Of a stretch of DNA of 64,000 nt, positions 41,649 to 50,489 are shown piece after piece. Below the pieces are notes generated by a model. The model did no database searches. It saw only the letters and a program-made list of their open reading frames with translations, and was not told the origin of the DNA. The DNA lies in assembly GCF_900113695.1 (NCBI RefSeq), contig NZ_FOQH01000004.1, positions 186,001-250,000 on the forward strand, in the 5' to 3' direction. Numbering within the stretch: position 1 is the stretch's first letter; each line of letters opens with the position of its first letter. The position numbers were made by a program, and so were the translations under genes. Source of the stretch: Albimonas pacifica. GTDB taxonomy: Bacteria; Pseudomonadota; Alphaproteobacteria; Rhodobacterales; Rhodobacteraceae.

Positions 41649-42863
41649 ATGCTCTACCAAGCCTACCAGTTCAGCGACGACGCGCTGGCGCCCCTGCGCC
41701 TGGCCGCGCGCTGGGGCCAGGTCTGGAGCGGGTTCGCGGGCGGAGCGGCGGGGGACGAGCTCTCCCGGCGTCTCGGCGCCTCGCTGGAGATGCTCTCGCG
41801 CTTCCAGCTCACCCACGCCCGCCCCGCCTGGGGGATCTCCGAGGTGCAGGTCGGCAACCGCGTGGTCCCGGTGACGGAGGAGATCACGCTCTCGCTGCCC
41901 TTCGGCGACCTGCTGCGCTTCGCCAAGGACGTGGACGCAGCCCAGCCCAAGGTGCTGATCGTGGCGCCGCTGTCGGGCCATTTCGCCACCCTGCTGGCGG
42001 GCACCGTGCAGACCATGCTGCAGGACCACGACGTCTACGTCACCGACTGGGCCAACGCCCGCGACGTGCCGATGCGGGAAGGGAAATTCGGGGTCGAGGA
42101 CTACATCGACTACCTGATCCGCTTCCTCGAAGAGATGGGCCCCGGCGCCCACGTGCTGGCCGTCTGCCAGCCCTGCGTGCAGACGCTGGCCGCCGTCGCG
42201 ATCATGTCGGAGCGCAGGAACAACTGCACGCCCCGCACCATGACCCTGATGGCCGGCCCCATCGACGTGCGCGAGAGCCCGACCTCGGTCAACGACCTCG
42301 CCAACGAGAAGACGCTGAGCTGGTTCAAGGAGCGGATGATCCAGACCGTCCCCTGGCGCCACAAGGGCGGCGGCCGGCGGGTCTACCCCGGCTTCGTGCA
42401 GCTGATCAGCTTCATGATGATGAACATGGAGCGCCACAAGACCACCCACAAGAAGCTCTACGACCATCTCGAGGCCGGCGAGCTCGCCGAGGCCGAGAAG
42501 ATCAAGACCTTCTACGACGAGTATTTCGCGGTCCTCGACCTGACGGAAGAATTCTACATCGAGACCATCGACCGGATCTTCCAGAAGGCCCAGCTCGCCA
42601 CCGGCGAGTTCACCTGGCGCGGCAAGCCGGTCGACCCCTCGAAGATCACCCGCACCGCGCTGCTGACGGTGGAGGGCGGGCGCGACGACATCTGCGCGCT
42701 GGGCCAGACCTCGGCCGCGCACGACCTGTGCTCGTCTCTGCGCCCGCATCTCAAGCGCCACCACCTGCAGGCCAACGTGGGCCACTACGGCGTGTTCAAC
42801 GGCCGCCGCTGGGAGAACGAGATCTACCCGGTGGTGCGCAACATGATCCTCGCCATGGAGTGA
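41649..42863 (+). CDS. phaZ: Intracellular polyhydroxyalkanoate depolymerase
   Basis: 404 residues, the usual length. It begins MLYQAYQFSDDALAPLR, the family start. The alpha/beta-hydrolase core has VLIVAPLSGHFATLLAGT near residue 103, and the nucleophile elbow contains cysteine instead of serine (VCQPCVQT near 175), as in intracellular PHB depolymerases; the final His is in HYGVFNGRRW. It releases 3-hydroxybutyrate from storage granules. The ATG at 41649 is preferred to one 33 bp upstream because it matches family N-termini and has GGAG nearby. Confidence 0.92.
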   Translation: MLYQAYQFSDDALAPLRLAARWGQVWSGFAGGAAGDELSRRLGASLEMLSRFQLTHARPAWGISEVQVGNRVVPVTEEITLSLPFGDLLRFAKDVDAAQPKVLIVAPLSGHFATLLAGTVQTMLQDHDVYVTDWANARDVPMREGKFGVEDYIDYLIRFLEEMGPGAHVLAVCQPCVQTLAAVAIMSERRNNCTPRTMTLMAGPIDVRESPTSVNDLANEKTLSWFKERMIQTVPWRHKGGGRRVYPGFVQLISFMMMNMERHKTTHKKLYDHLEAGELAEAEKIKTFYDEYFAVLDLTEEFYIETIDRIFQKAQLATGEFTWRGKPVDPSKITRTALLTVEGGRDDICALGQTSAAHDLCSSLRPHLKRHHLQANVGHYGVFNGRRWENEIYPVVRNMILAME

Positions 42864-43048
42864 GGCCCCCGTCTCGCCGCGCGGCCTTTCGCGCCTGCGG
42901 GACGGTCTCCGCGCCCCGTTGATCCGCCGGAAGCCCGGACCGGAGACATCCGCTCCACGCCTCGCGCGCCACGGGGCGACGGAAGGGAGACCGCGGCCGC
43001 GTGGCGGCCGCCGGCGGATCGCGCGCCCCCGCCGACCGGCGCCACGAT

Positions 43049-43341
43049 CAGGCTGCGCCGCCTCGCCGACCTCGGGACCGGCGAGCCGCTCGACGGCATC
43101 GTCTCGTCGATCTCCCGGGGGGAGGCGGCGGTGCGCGAGGTCGAGGCCGCCAGCCGCGAGCCGTCGGCGGGGGTCTAGGAGATCCCCCTCGCGATCGGCC
43201 GCATGGACCAGATGACCCGGCAGAACGCCACGCTGGCGGAACGCACCGCCTCGGGCTCGCGCGACCTGCTGGCGGGGGCGCGGGAGCTGGCCGACCTGCG
43301 GTCGTTCTTCAGCCGCGTCGGCCGCGCGGATGCGCGCCGGG
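43049..43341 (+). pseudogene. Decayed methyl-accepting chemotaxis protein fragment
   Basis: The plus-strand frame reads LDGIVSSISRGEAAVREVEAAS..., then after an in-frame TAG at 43176-43178 EIPLAIGRMDQMTRQNATLAERTASGS and ELADLRSFF. This is the C-terminal end of the MCP signalling domain, where intact proteins read QEI.. in place of the stop and ...MDQMTQQNAAMVEE. No intact upstream part exists; phaZ ends at 42863. The sequence type (MDQMTRQNA) differs from the intact MCP at 53387, so it is not a duplicate of that gene. Boundaries are approximate. Confidence 0.75.
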
Positions 43342-43508
43342 CGGTCGCGAAGAAGACCGCCGCCTGCCGCGCCCCACCCGGGCGGGCGCGCCGGAGACCC
43401 TCGCCCGGCCGAGCGGCGTCCCCGGCCCGGGCCGCCCGGGCGCCCCGCCGCCCGCGCGTCCGGCCGGGGTCGACGGCCTCCGCGCCGGACGGGCCCCGGG
43501 CATGGGAA

Positions 43509-43576
43509 CGCCTGCCGGGAGGCGATCCCGGCAGGCGTCGAGACGGCGCATCGGCCGCGCCGCGGGGGCGCGGCCG
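43509..43576 (-). terminator. Two tandem hairpins after the Old Yellow Enzyme gene
   Basis: CGGCCGCGCC/GGCGCGGCCG (43552-43561 with 43567-43576) lies 6 bp past the stop codon of the minus-strand gene. A second perfect 11-bp stem, CGCCTGCCGGG/CCCGGCAGGCG (43509-43519 with 43527-43537), follows. No T tract is present. Tandem strong stems suggest a terminator. Confidence 0.6.
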
Positions 43577-43582
43577 GCAGGC

Positions 43583-44686
43583 TCAGGCGGCCCGGGTCTG
43601 CGCCAGCGTCGGGTAGTCGGTGTAGCCCTCGGCCCCGCCGCCGTAATAGGTGGCGGCGTCGCCCTCGTTCAGCGGCGCGTCCGCGGCCAGCCGCTCGACG
43701 AGGTCCGGGTTGGCGATAAAGGGGCGGCCGAAGGCCACCACGTCCGCCGCGCCGCTTTCGACCGTCTTCATCGCGAGATCCCGGTCATAGCCGTTGTTGG
43801 CCATGTAGGCCCCGTCGAACAGCTTGCGCAGCGCGGGGATCGAGCGCCCCTCGGCCAGCTCCCGCGGGCCGCCGGTCTGGCCCTCGACCAGGTGCAGATA
43901 GGCCATGCCGCGCCCCGCCAGATGCGTGCCGATGGCGTGGGAGAAAGTGGTCATCGGGTCCGAATCCAGCAGGTCGTTGGCGCCCGAGAAGGGCGACAGG
44001 CGGATGCCCACCCGCCCCGCCGGGATCGCCCCGGTCACCGCGTCCACCACCTCGCCCAGCAGCCGCGCCCGGTTCTCGACCGAGCCGCCGTAGGCGTCGT
44101 CGCGCCGGTTGATCCCGTCCTTGAGGAACTGGTCGATCAGGTAGCCGTTGGCGGCGTGGATCTCGACCCCGTCGAAGCCCGCCTCCATCGCCCGCTCCGC
44201 CGCGCGGGCGTAGTCGGCGACGACGCCGGGGATCTCGTCGGTGCGCAGGGCGCGCGGGGCCGAGGTCTCGACGAAGCCGCGGTCCTTGAGGAAGGTCTTC
44301 ACCGCCGCCGGCGTGGCCGAGGACGACACCGGCGCCTCGCCCCCCGGCAGCAGCTCGGAATGCGAGATCCGGCCGACGTGCCAGAGCTGGATCACGATCC
44401 TGCCGCCGCGCGCGTGCACGGCCGAGGTGATCGCCTTCCAGCCCTCGACCTGCGCCGGCGTGTAGATGCCCGGCGTCATCGCATAGCCCTTGCCGCGCGG
44501 CGAGATCTGGCTCGCCTCGGTGATCAGCAGCCCGCCCGAGGCGCGCTGGGCGTAGTATTCGGCCGCAAGCGGGCTCGGCACGCCGGTCGCGTCGTCCGCC
44601 CGGTTGCGGGTCAGGGGCGCCAGCGCGATGCGGTTGGCGATCTCGATGTCGCCGAGGCGCGTCGGCGTGAAGAGGGGATGGGTCAC
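43583..44686 (-). CDS. Old Yellow Enzyme-family NADH:flavin oxidoreductase
   Basis: 367 residues, an FMN TIM barrel. Landmarks are IALAPLTRNRADDATGVP near residue 20, LWHVGRISH near 103, HAANGYLIDQFLKDGINRRDD near 178 (His and Asn that bind the substrate oxygen) and AFGRPFIANPDLVERL near 325. It reduces activated alkenes or nitro/N-ethylmaleimide-like electrophiles. The start is GTG at 44686 behind AAGGAA. A TetR-type operator overlaps its promoter, and the tetR gene lies 78 bp upstream on the same strand, an arrangement like nemR-nemA. Confidence 0.92.
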   Translation of the reverse strand: MTHPLFTPTRLGDIEIANRIALAPLTRNRADDATGVPSPLAAEYYAQRASGGLLITEASQISPRGKGYAMTPGIYTPAQVEGWKAITSAVHARGGRIVIQLWHVGRISHSELLPGGEAPVSSSATPAAVKTFLKDRGFVETSAPRALRTDEIPGVVADYARAAERAMEAGFDGVEIHAANGYLIDQFLKDGINRRDDAYGGSVENRARLLGEVVDAVTGAIPAGRVGIRLSPFSGANDLLDSDPMTTFSHAIGTHLAGRGMAYLHLVEGQTGGPRELAEGRSIPALRKLFDGAYMANNGYDRDLAMKTVESGAADVVAFGRPFIANPDLVERLAADAPLNEGDAATYYGGGAEGYTDYPTLAQTRAA

Positions 44687-44703
44687 GGGGGGATTCCTTT
44701 TAT

Positions 44704-44717
44704 GGACCGGACATTCC
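44704..44717 (-). promoter_or_regulatory. TetR-type operator before the Old Yellow Enzyme gene
   Basis: GGACCG-GA-CATTCC matches the palindrome at 45407-45420 at 10 of 14 positions, and 11 of 15 with the preceding T. On the minus strand it lies just before CATAAA, a likely -10 box, 17 bp from the start codon. Confidence 0.55.
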
Positions 44718-44764
44718 AGAATTGAGCGCGACCCTTCGTCCGGGCGGATCGCGAGGGCGGGATT

Positions 44765-45394
44765 TCAGGCGCCGAGCAGCCTCCGCGCCTCCCGGCGCAG
44801 GCTCTCCACCGCCTCGTCGGAGGCGCCCGACTTGCGCATCACCCCGGCCCCCAGGGCCAGGGCGTAGGCGGCGCGGGCGCGCTCGGGGGCCTCGGCCTCG
44901 CCCACCAGGGGGGCTGCGAGGGCGGCGAAGTCGTCGACCAGGCGGTCCCGGTGGCCGGCGACGATGGCCAGGACGTCGGGGTCCCGCGCGCCGAGCTCGG
45001 CCGCCGCGTCGCCGATGAAGCAGCCGGTGGCGGCCACCTCGACGTCGAAATGCCCGTCGATCGCGGCCCGCGCCTGGGCCGCGGGCGGATCCCCGGGCCG
45101 GGCCAGCGCGCGCAGCGAGGCGCGATGGCCGTCGCACCACCGCTGCAGCACCGCCAGCATCGCGCCCCGCTTGGAGCCGTAGGCGTTGTAGAAGGAGGAC
45201 CGGCTGAGGCCCGCGGCCGAGATCAGCTCCTCGACGCTGGTCGCCTCATAGCCCCGCTCGCGGAACACCTGCGTCAGGGCGGCGAGCACGCCGTCGGGAT
45301 CGTAGCCGCGCGGCCGCCCCGGCCCGCAGCGCCGCTCGGCGCAGGCGGCCGGCCAGGCGGCCGGGAGGGGGGATATCGGGGGCGCGTCGCTCAT
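44765..45394 (-). CDS. TetR-family transcriptional regulator
   Basis: 209 residues. The N-terminal helix-turn-helix is at about residues 30-75 (VLAALTQVFRERGYEATSVEELISAAGLSRSSFYNAYGSKRGAMLAVL). The C-terminal ligand domain resembles the TetR_C group with Cys near residue 115 (EVAATGCFIGDAAAELG), a position at which related repressors sense electrophiles; that function is inferred. The start is ATG 45394, 12 bp from a palindromic operator. It precedes the Old Yellow Enzyme gene on the same strand. Confidence 0.9.
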   Translation of the reverse strand: MSDAPPISPLPAAWPAACAERRCGPGRPRGYDPDGVLAALTQVFRERGYEATSVEELISAAGLSRSSFYNAYGSKRGAMLAVLQRWCDGHRASLRALARPGDPPAAQARAAIDGHFDVEVAATGCFIGDAAAELGARDPDVLAIVAGHRDRLVDDFAALAAPLVGEAEAPERARAAYALALGAGVMRKSGASDEAVESLRREARRLLGA

Positions 45395-45406
45395 GAGCGG
45401 GATATT

Positions 45407-45420
45407 GGAACGCCCGTTCC
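45407..45420 (-). promoter_or_regulatory. tetR promoter palindrome
   Basis: GGAACG-CC-CGTTCC, perfect 6-bp arms. On the minus strand it fills the 17-bp spacer between TTGCAT and AATATC, so bound repressor would block the tetR promoter (autoregulation). A related site precedes the Old Yellow Enzyme gene. Confidence 0.65.
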
Positions 45421-45532
45421 TCAATGCAAGGCGCCCGCGCCGCGCGCCCCCGAAATCCGCCCAGCGCCTCCCGATGAGATCGCCTCGCGCCGTCCGCCCC
45501 CGGCGCCCCGGCGCGACGTCGGCCCCCCGCGA

Positions 45533-45797
45533 GAGCGCCTGTTCTCCGGAGCCGTCCGTCGCTGATGCCGATCAGAGCGACTCGCCCGCCCCGGTCAAGG
45601 ATCGCGCAGCGACCCGGCGAAGCCGGGCTTGTCCTTGACCGGCGCGGGCGAGTCGCTCAGGCATCTTCAGCGATGGACGGATCCGGAGGACAGGCGCGGG
45701 GCCTTGTTCTTGGGTGAGTTCAGAAGCGCCCTCCGCGGGCGCCAGCCCGCCGCGCGCCCCGCGCGCGCACGCCAGGCCCGCCCGCAGGGCGCCTCCG
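45533..45797 (-). repeat. Structured intergenic repeat, copy 2
   Basis: 265 bp, the same element as 33357-33618 in the same orientation. The outer stem pairs 45537-45569 with 45660-45695, the inner stem 45576-45601 with 45632-45657 (25 of 26), and the apical stem is CCCGGC/GCCGGG. Of five positions where the left inner arm differs from copy 1, four are matched by the complementary change in the right arm. It ends 16 bp before the ubiB stop codon. Confidence 0.85.
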
Positions 45798-45813
45798 GCC
45801 CCTTTTCCCAGGA

Positions 45814-47358
45814 TCAGAGCGCCAGCGCCACCAGCACCGCCCCCGCAAGCCCGCCCAGCAGCCCTGCGACCACGCCCACCGCGATCGCCCGGCGCAGTTC
45901 CAGCCCCTGGTCCGCGACCCGGATCGGCTCGTCCTCGGCGAGCTTGGTCAGCAGCTTCTCGGCCATCTCCGGCATCCGCGGGCCGAAACGCGAGAGGACC
46001 TTGAAGGTCGCCTCCAGGTCGCGCTTCACCGCCTTGGGACCGATGTTGGCCTTCATCCACTCCTCGACCACCGGCTGGGCGGCCTTCCACATGTTGAGGT
46101 TGGGGTCGAGCGTGCGCGACACCCCCTCGACCACCACCATGGTGCGCTGCAGGAGGATCAGCTCGGTCCGCGTCTCCATCCCGAAGCGCTCGGTCACCTC
46201 GAAGAGATGCGCCAGCAGCCGGGCCATGGAGATGCGCGAGGCGTCCTGCCCGAAGATCGGCTCGCCGATCGAGCGCAGGGCCTGGGCGAAGGTCTCGAGG
46301 TCCTGGTCGGCGGGGACGTAGCCGGCCTCGAAATGCACCTCGGCGACCCGGCGGTAGTCCTTCATCAGGAAGCCCAGCAGGATCTCGGCGTAGACCCGGC
46401 GGGTGTAGGGGTCGATCCGGCCCATGATGCCGAAGTCGAGCGCCACCAGCGTCCCGTCCTTCGCCACCTTCAGGTTTCCCTGGTGCATGTCGGCGTGGAA
46501 GAAGCCGTCGCGCAGGGCGTGGCGCAGGAAGCTGCGGATGATGAAGCGGCCCAGCTCCGGCAGGTCCAGGTCGCGGGTCGCCAGCAGGTCGACGTCGCCC
46601 AGCGGGTCGCCGTCGACCCACTCCAGCGTCATCATCCGCTTGGCCGACAGGCCCCACAGGACGGAGGGAACGCGGAAGCCCGCGTCGCCGGCGGTGTTGG
46701 CCTTGAACTCGGCCGCCGCCGAGGCCTCCAGCCGCAGGTCCAGCTCGGTGGTGACCACGCCCTCGAAATGCCGGGTGACGGCGGTGGGGCGCAGGCGGCG
46801 GGAGGAAGGGGCCAGGACCTCGATGGTCCGGGCGATGAAGTGGAAGGCCTCGACGTCCTTGCGGAAGGCCCGCTCCACCCCCGGCCGCAGGATCTTCACG
46901 GCGACGCGGCGGCCGGTCTCGCGTTCGATCGCCGGGTGCACCTGGGCGATGGAGGCGGCGGCGACCGGGGGGCCGAACTCCGAGAACGCCTCCTCGACCG
47001 GGCGGCCCAGCTCGTGCTCGACCGTGGCGCGGGCCTCGGCGTCGGGGAAGGGGGCGATGCGGTCCTGCAGCACGCGCAGCTCGCGCGCGAGCTTCGGCCC
47101 CGCCACGTCGGGCCGGGTCGAGAGGGTCTGGCCGAACTTCACGTAGGCCGGGCCCAGCGCGGTCAGCGCCCGGACCACCGGCGGCAGGGCCGGGTCGCCC
47201 TTCAGGCCCAGCGGGCCCAGCGGCCAGCCGAGGATGCGCGCCGCCACCCGGATAGAGCGCGGGGCGTCCAGCGCGGCCAGCGCCTCCTCCATCGCGCCGG
47301 TGCGCTGGAAGGTGGCGCCGGTGCGCGCCAGCCGCCAGAGATTGGCGAAGACGCCCAT
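45814..47358 (-). CDS. ubiB: ABC1-family kinase-like protein UbiB
   Basis: 514 residues. The atypical kinase core has the KxGQ motif (YVKFGQTLSTRPD near residue 70), the Ala-rich loop ASIAQVHPA near 125, the lysine in RRVAVKILRPG near 142, HADMHQGNLKV near 285 and LDFGIMGRID near 305. Two hydrophobic helices end the protein (about 480-514), typical of UbiB. It is an ATPase needed for ubiquinone synthesis at the membrane. It starts 2 bp after ubiE, in the usual ubiE-ubiB order. Confidence 0.95.
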   Translation of the reverse strand: MGVFANLWRLARTGATFQRTGAMEEALAALDAPRSIRVAARILGWPLGPLGLKGDPALPPVVRALTALGPAYVKFGQTLSTRPDVAGPKLARELRVLQDRIAPFPDAEARATVEHELGRPVEEAFSEFGPPVAAASIAQVHPAIERETGRRVAVKILRPGVERAFRKDVEAFHFIARTIEVLAPSSRRLRPTAVTRHFEGVVTTELDLRLEASAAAEFKANTAGDAGFRVPSVLWGLSAKRMMTLEWVDGDPLGDVDLLATRDLDLPELGRFIIRSFLRHALRDGFFHADMHQGNLKVAKDGTLVALDFGIMGRIDPYTRRVYAEILLGFLMKDYRRVAEVHFEAGYVPADQDLETFAQALRSIGEPIFGQDASRISMARLLAHLFEVTERFGMETRTELILLQRTMVVVEGVSRTLDPNLNMWKAAQPVVEEWMKANIGPKAVKRDLEATFKVLSRFGPRMPEMAEKLLTKLAEDEPIRVADQGLELRRAIAVGVVAGLLGGLAGAVLVALAL

Positions 47359-47360
47359 GC

Positions 47361-48167
47361 TCAGATGCGCCAGCCGGAGTGGATCGCCGCCACGCCCATC
47401 GTGTAGTTGCGGTAGCTGGCGCGCGAGAAGCCGGCCGCCTTCACCATCTCCAGGAAGGTGTCCTGATCGGGGAACCTGCGGATGGATTCCACCAGGTACT
47501 GGTAGCTGTCGCGATCCCCCGTCACCGCCTTGCCCATCGCCGGGATCACCGAGAAGGAGTAGGCGTCGTAGGCCTTCTGCAGCATCGCGTCGGTCATCTG
47601 GGAGAACTCGAGGCACAGCAGACGCCCGCCGGGCTTCAGCACCCGGTAGGCCTCGTTCAGCGCCTCCTGCGGGCGGGTCACGTTGCGGATGCCGAAGGCG
47701 ATGGTGAAGGCGTCGAAGCTGCGGTCGGGGAACGGCAGGGCCATCGCGTCGCCGACCACCCAGTCGAGCTGCTCGGCGAAGCCCTGCGCGTCGGCGCGGC
47801 GGCGCCCCTCCTCCAGCATGTCGGCGGTCAGGTCGCAGACCGTGGCGTGCCCGTCGCCCTTCAGCCGCTTGAGAAAGCGGAAGGAGATGTCGCCCGTCCC
47901 CCCCGCCACGTCCAGCAACTTCATGCCCGGCCGCGGCGCCATCCAGTCGATCAGCGCGTCCTTCCACAGCCGGTGCACGCCCCCCGACATCAGGTCGTTC
48001 ATCAGGTCGTAGCGCGCCGCGACCGAGGAGAAGACCCCCCGCACCAGCCCCGCCTTGTCGCCCTCGGGCACCTCGCGGTAGCCGAAATGCGTGGTGCCCT
48101 CTGCGGCCTCCCGGGCCGTCAGGGCGGGGGGCGTGGCCCCCTTGTCATTCTCGGTCGCGTCCGTCAT
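47361..48167 (-). CDS. ubiE: Ubiquinone/menaquinone C-methyltransferase UbiE
   Basis: 268 residues. UbiE motifs are [43 protein letters not shown] near residue 28-70, the SAM loop [16 protein letters not shown] near 83 and [13 protein letters not shown] near 155. It methylates the benzoquinol ring during ubiquinone synthesis. The ATG at 48167 lies 37 bp from the divergent mutM start. About 18 extra N-terminal residues precede the domain. Confidence 0.95.
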   Translation of the reverse strand: MTDATENDKGATPPALTAREAAEGTTHFGYREVPEGDKAGLVRGVFSSVAARYDLMNDLMSGGVHRLWKDALIDWMAPRPGMKLLDVAGGTGDISFRFLKRLKGDGHATVCDLTADMLEEGRRRADAQGFAEQLDWVVGDAMALPFPDRSFDAFTIAFGIRNVTRPQEALNEAYRVLKPGGRLLCLEFSQMTDAMLQKAYDAYSFSVIPAMGKAVTGDRDSYQYLVESIRRFPDQDTFLEMVKAAGFSRASYRNYTMGVAAIHSGWRI

Positions 48168-48204
48168 GGCGTTTCCCTTAGCCGAAAGGAGCGCGCGCAG
48201 GAAC

Positions 48205-49065
48205 ATGCCCGAGCTGCCCGAAGTCGAGACGGTGCGTCGCGGGCTGGAGCCCGTGATGACCTCCGCCCGCCTGACCCGCGTCGAACAACGCCGCCCGGAC
48301 CTGCGCTGGCCCCTGCCCGAGCGCTTCGTCGAGCGTCTGACGGGCGCCGAAATCCTGCGCCTGCGCCGCCGCTCCAAGTACATCCTCGCGGATCTTTCGA
48401 CCGGCGAGACCCTGCTGATCCACCTCGGCATGACCGGCCGGATGCTGATCGGCCAGGAGGTGCAGGGCGAGTTCGTCCACGACCCCGGCCTGCATCCGCA
48501 GCACGACCATGTGGTCTTCCACCTGTCCCTCGGCGAGCGCGCGGCCCGCGTCACTTTCAACGACGTGCGCCGCTTCGGGGCCATGGACCTGGTGGCCGAG
48601 GGGGCGGAGGCGCAGCACTGGCTGCTCGCCTCGCTGGGGCCGGAGCCGCTGGGCAACGGCTTCGACGCGCAGCTCCTGCGGGAGAGGTTCGCGGGCCGCA
48701 AGGCGCCGGTGAAGGCGCTGCTGCTGGATCAGCGAATCGTCTGCGGCCTGGGCAACATCTACGTCTGCGAGGCGCTGTGGCGGGCCGGCATCGCCCCCGC
48801 CCGCGCCGCCGGGCGCATCTCCCGCGAGAGGCTCGAGCGCCTGGCGCAAGCGGTGCGCGAGGTGCTGGTCGAGGCGATCGAGGCGGGCGGCTCCAGCCTG
48901 CGGGACTATCGCCAGGCCTCCGGCGAATTGGGCTATTTCCAGCACGCCTTCGCGGTTTACGGTCGCGAGGGGGAGCCCTGCCGGCGCGAGGGCTGCCCCG
49001 GCGTCGTGGCCCGCATGGTGCAGTCGGGCCGCTCGACCTTCCACTGCCCGCGCTGCCAGACGTGA
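48205..49065 (+). CDS. mutM: Formamidopyrimidine-DNA glycosylase
   Basis: 286 residues. The catalytic N-terminus is [15 protein letters not shown] directly after Met, with Pro as the Schiff-base nucleophile. The beta-hairpin lysine is in [11 protein letters not shown] near residue 58, the H2TH region has [19 protein letters not shown] near 175, and the C-terminal zinc finger has four Cys (CRREGC... and CPRC). It removes 8-oxoguanine from DNA. The start with AGGA just upstream is fixed by the catalytic proline. It is divergent from ubiE-ubiB. Confidence 0.96.
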   Translation: MPELPEVETVRRGLEPVMTSARLTRVEQRRPDLRWPLPERFVERLTGAEILRLRRRSKYILADLSTGETLLIHLGMTGRMLIGQEVQGEFVHDPGLHPQHDHVVFHLSLGERAARVTFNDVRRFGAMDLVAEGAEAQHWLLASLGPEPLGNGFDAQLLRERFAGRKAPVKALLLDQRIVCGLGNIYVCEALWRAGIAPARAAGRISRERLERLAQAVREVLVEAIEAGGSSLRDYRQASGELGYFQHAFAVYGREGEPCRREGCPGVVARMVQSGRSTFHCPRCQT

Positions 49066-49188
49066 CGTGACGACCCCCGGGGAAGACCCCGCCTTGAACG
49101 CCCGGCGGCGCTCCGTTAACACCCGCCGGCCGGCTTCAAGGAGGGCGAAGCCGCCCCGCCAGAGGGACCGCAGCAACGGGAGGGGCCG

Positions 49189-49965
49189 ATGGCCTACGCC
49201 AACCTGATCGTAGAGACCCGGGACCACGTGGGTCTCGTGAAGCTCAACCGCCCCGACGCGCTGAACGCGCTGAACCAGGACCTGCTGACCGAGCTGGGCG
49301 AGGCGCTCGCCAAGTTCGACGCGGACGACAAGATCCGCTGCATCGTGCTGACCGGCTCGGCGAAGGCCTTCGCCGCCGGCGCCGACATCAAGGAGATGTC
49401 GGACAAGACCGCGCCCGAGATGTTCAAGCTCGACTTCTTCGCCGAGGGCTGCCGCGCGATCGAGCGCACGCGCACCCCGATCATCGCCGCGGTGGCCGGC
49501 TACGCGCTGGGCGGCGGCTGCGAGCTGGCGATGCTGTGCGACTTCATCCTCGCCGCCGACACCGCCAAGTTCGGCCAGCCCGAGATCAACCTGGGCGTCA
49601 TCCCCGGCATGGGCGGCACCCAGCGCCTGACGCTGGCGGTGGGCAAGGCCAAGGCGATGGAGATGTGCCTGTCGGGCCGCTTCATGACCGCCGAGGAGGC
49701 CGAGCGCTCGGGGCTCGTCAGCCGGGTGATCCCCGCCGACAAGCTGCTGGACGAGGCGCTGGCCGTCGCCGCCAAGATCGCCGACAAGTCGCCCCTCGCC
49801 ACGATGGCCGCGAAGGAGGCGGTGAACCGCGCCTTCGAGACCAACCTGACCGAGGGCGTGATGTTCGAGCGCCGCCTGTTCCACGGGCTGTTCGCCTCCG
49901 AGGACCAGAAGGAAGGCATGGCCGCCTTCATCGAGAAGCGCGAGCCGCAGTTCCGCGGCCGCTGA
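49189..49965 (+). CDS. Enoyl-CoA hydratase
   Basis: 258 residues, a classical crotonase. [12 protein letters not shown] near residue 62 and [19 protein letters not shown] near 103 form the oxyanion hole; [18 protein letters not shown] near 132 carries both catalytic Glu-equivalent positions (the E of QPEI and the G-M-G-G turn). It hydrates trans-2-enoyl-CoA in beta-oxidation. The ATG has GGGAGG upstream. It is the nearest of the three crotonases here to true short-chain hydratases, and this mutM-ech-rpsT order is common in related bacteria. Confidence 0.93.
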   Translation: MAYANLIVETRDHVGLVKLNRPDALNALNQDLLTELGEALAKFDADDKIRCIVLTGSAKAFAAGADIKEMSDKTAPEMFKLDFFAEGCRAIERTRTPIIAAVAGYALGGGCELAMLCDFILAADTAKFGQPEINLGVIPGMGGTQRLTLAVGKAKAMEMCLSGRFMTAEEAERSGLVSRVIPADKLLDEALAVAAKIADKSPLATMAAKEAVNRAFETNLTEGVMFERRLFHGLFASEDQKEGMAAFIEKREPQFRGR

Positions 49966-50152
49966 CCCGGGCCCCGGGGGCGCCTTCGGGCAACCCCGGT
50001 CCGGACGAATCGCGGAGCGGATTCGGACGTGGGGGAAGAGGGCGAGTCGGCCCGTCCCGCTCCGGGCCGTTCCGCCAGCCCTCTCGCCGGGAATCGGCCT
50101 GTGGGAAAACAGCGACGGCGGAAGGGTTTGGCCGAAGGCCGCCGCTCCGCCG

Positions 50153-50181
50153 TTGACCCTTCGCGGGCCGACGTGTATACG
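50153..50181 (+). promoter_or_regulatory. rpsT promoter
   Basis: TTGACC (50153-50158) and TATACG (50176-50181) are spaced by exactly 17 bp. The transcript would start near 50188, giving a leader of about 35 nt before rpsT. Confidence 0.7.
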
Positions 50182-50222
50182 CCGCGCCTCACGTTAGAAC
50201 GAGCAGAACTCGGGAATCACAG

Positions 50223-50489
50223 ATGGCCAATTCGCCGTCCGCACGCAAGCGCATTCGCCAGATCGAGCGCCGCACCGCGGTCAACAAGGCTCGCCGGAGC
50301 CGCATCCGCACTTTCCTCCGCAAGGTCGAGGAAGCGATCGCCAAGGGCGACGCGACCGTGGCCGCCGAGGCGCTGAAGAGCGCCCAGCCGGAAATCATGC
50401 GGGGCGTCACCAAGGGCGTGCTCCACAAGAACACCGCGTCGCGCAAGGTTTCGCGCCTGGCGTCGCGCGTGAAGGCCCTCTCGGCCTGA
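50223..50489 (+). CDS. rpsT: 30S ribosomal protein S20
   Basis: 88 residues, basic and helical, with the family start [21 protein letters not shown] and the central [22 protein letters not shown]. It binds 16S rRNA in the small subunit. The gene is monocistronic: a clear promoter precedes it and a strong hairpin follows. Its position upstream of dnaA is usual in this group. Confidence 0.97.
   Translation: MANSPSARKRIRQIERRTAVNKARRSRIRTFLRKVEEAIAKGDATVAAEALKSAQPEIMRGVTKGVLHKNTASRKVSRLASRVKALSA

Larger units (their letters stand above)
45395..45813. other. 419-bp gap between tetR and ubiB
   Basis: Contains the tetR promoter and operator (45400-45445) and copy 2 of the structured repeat (45533-45797). 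The remaining ~90 bp (45446-45532) are GC-rich and show nothing recognisable. Confidence 0.6.
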
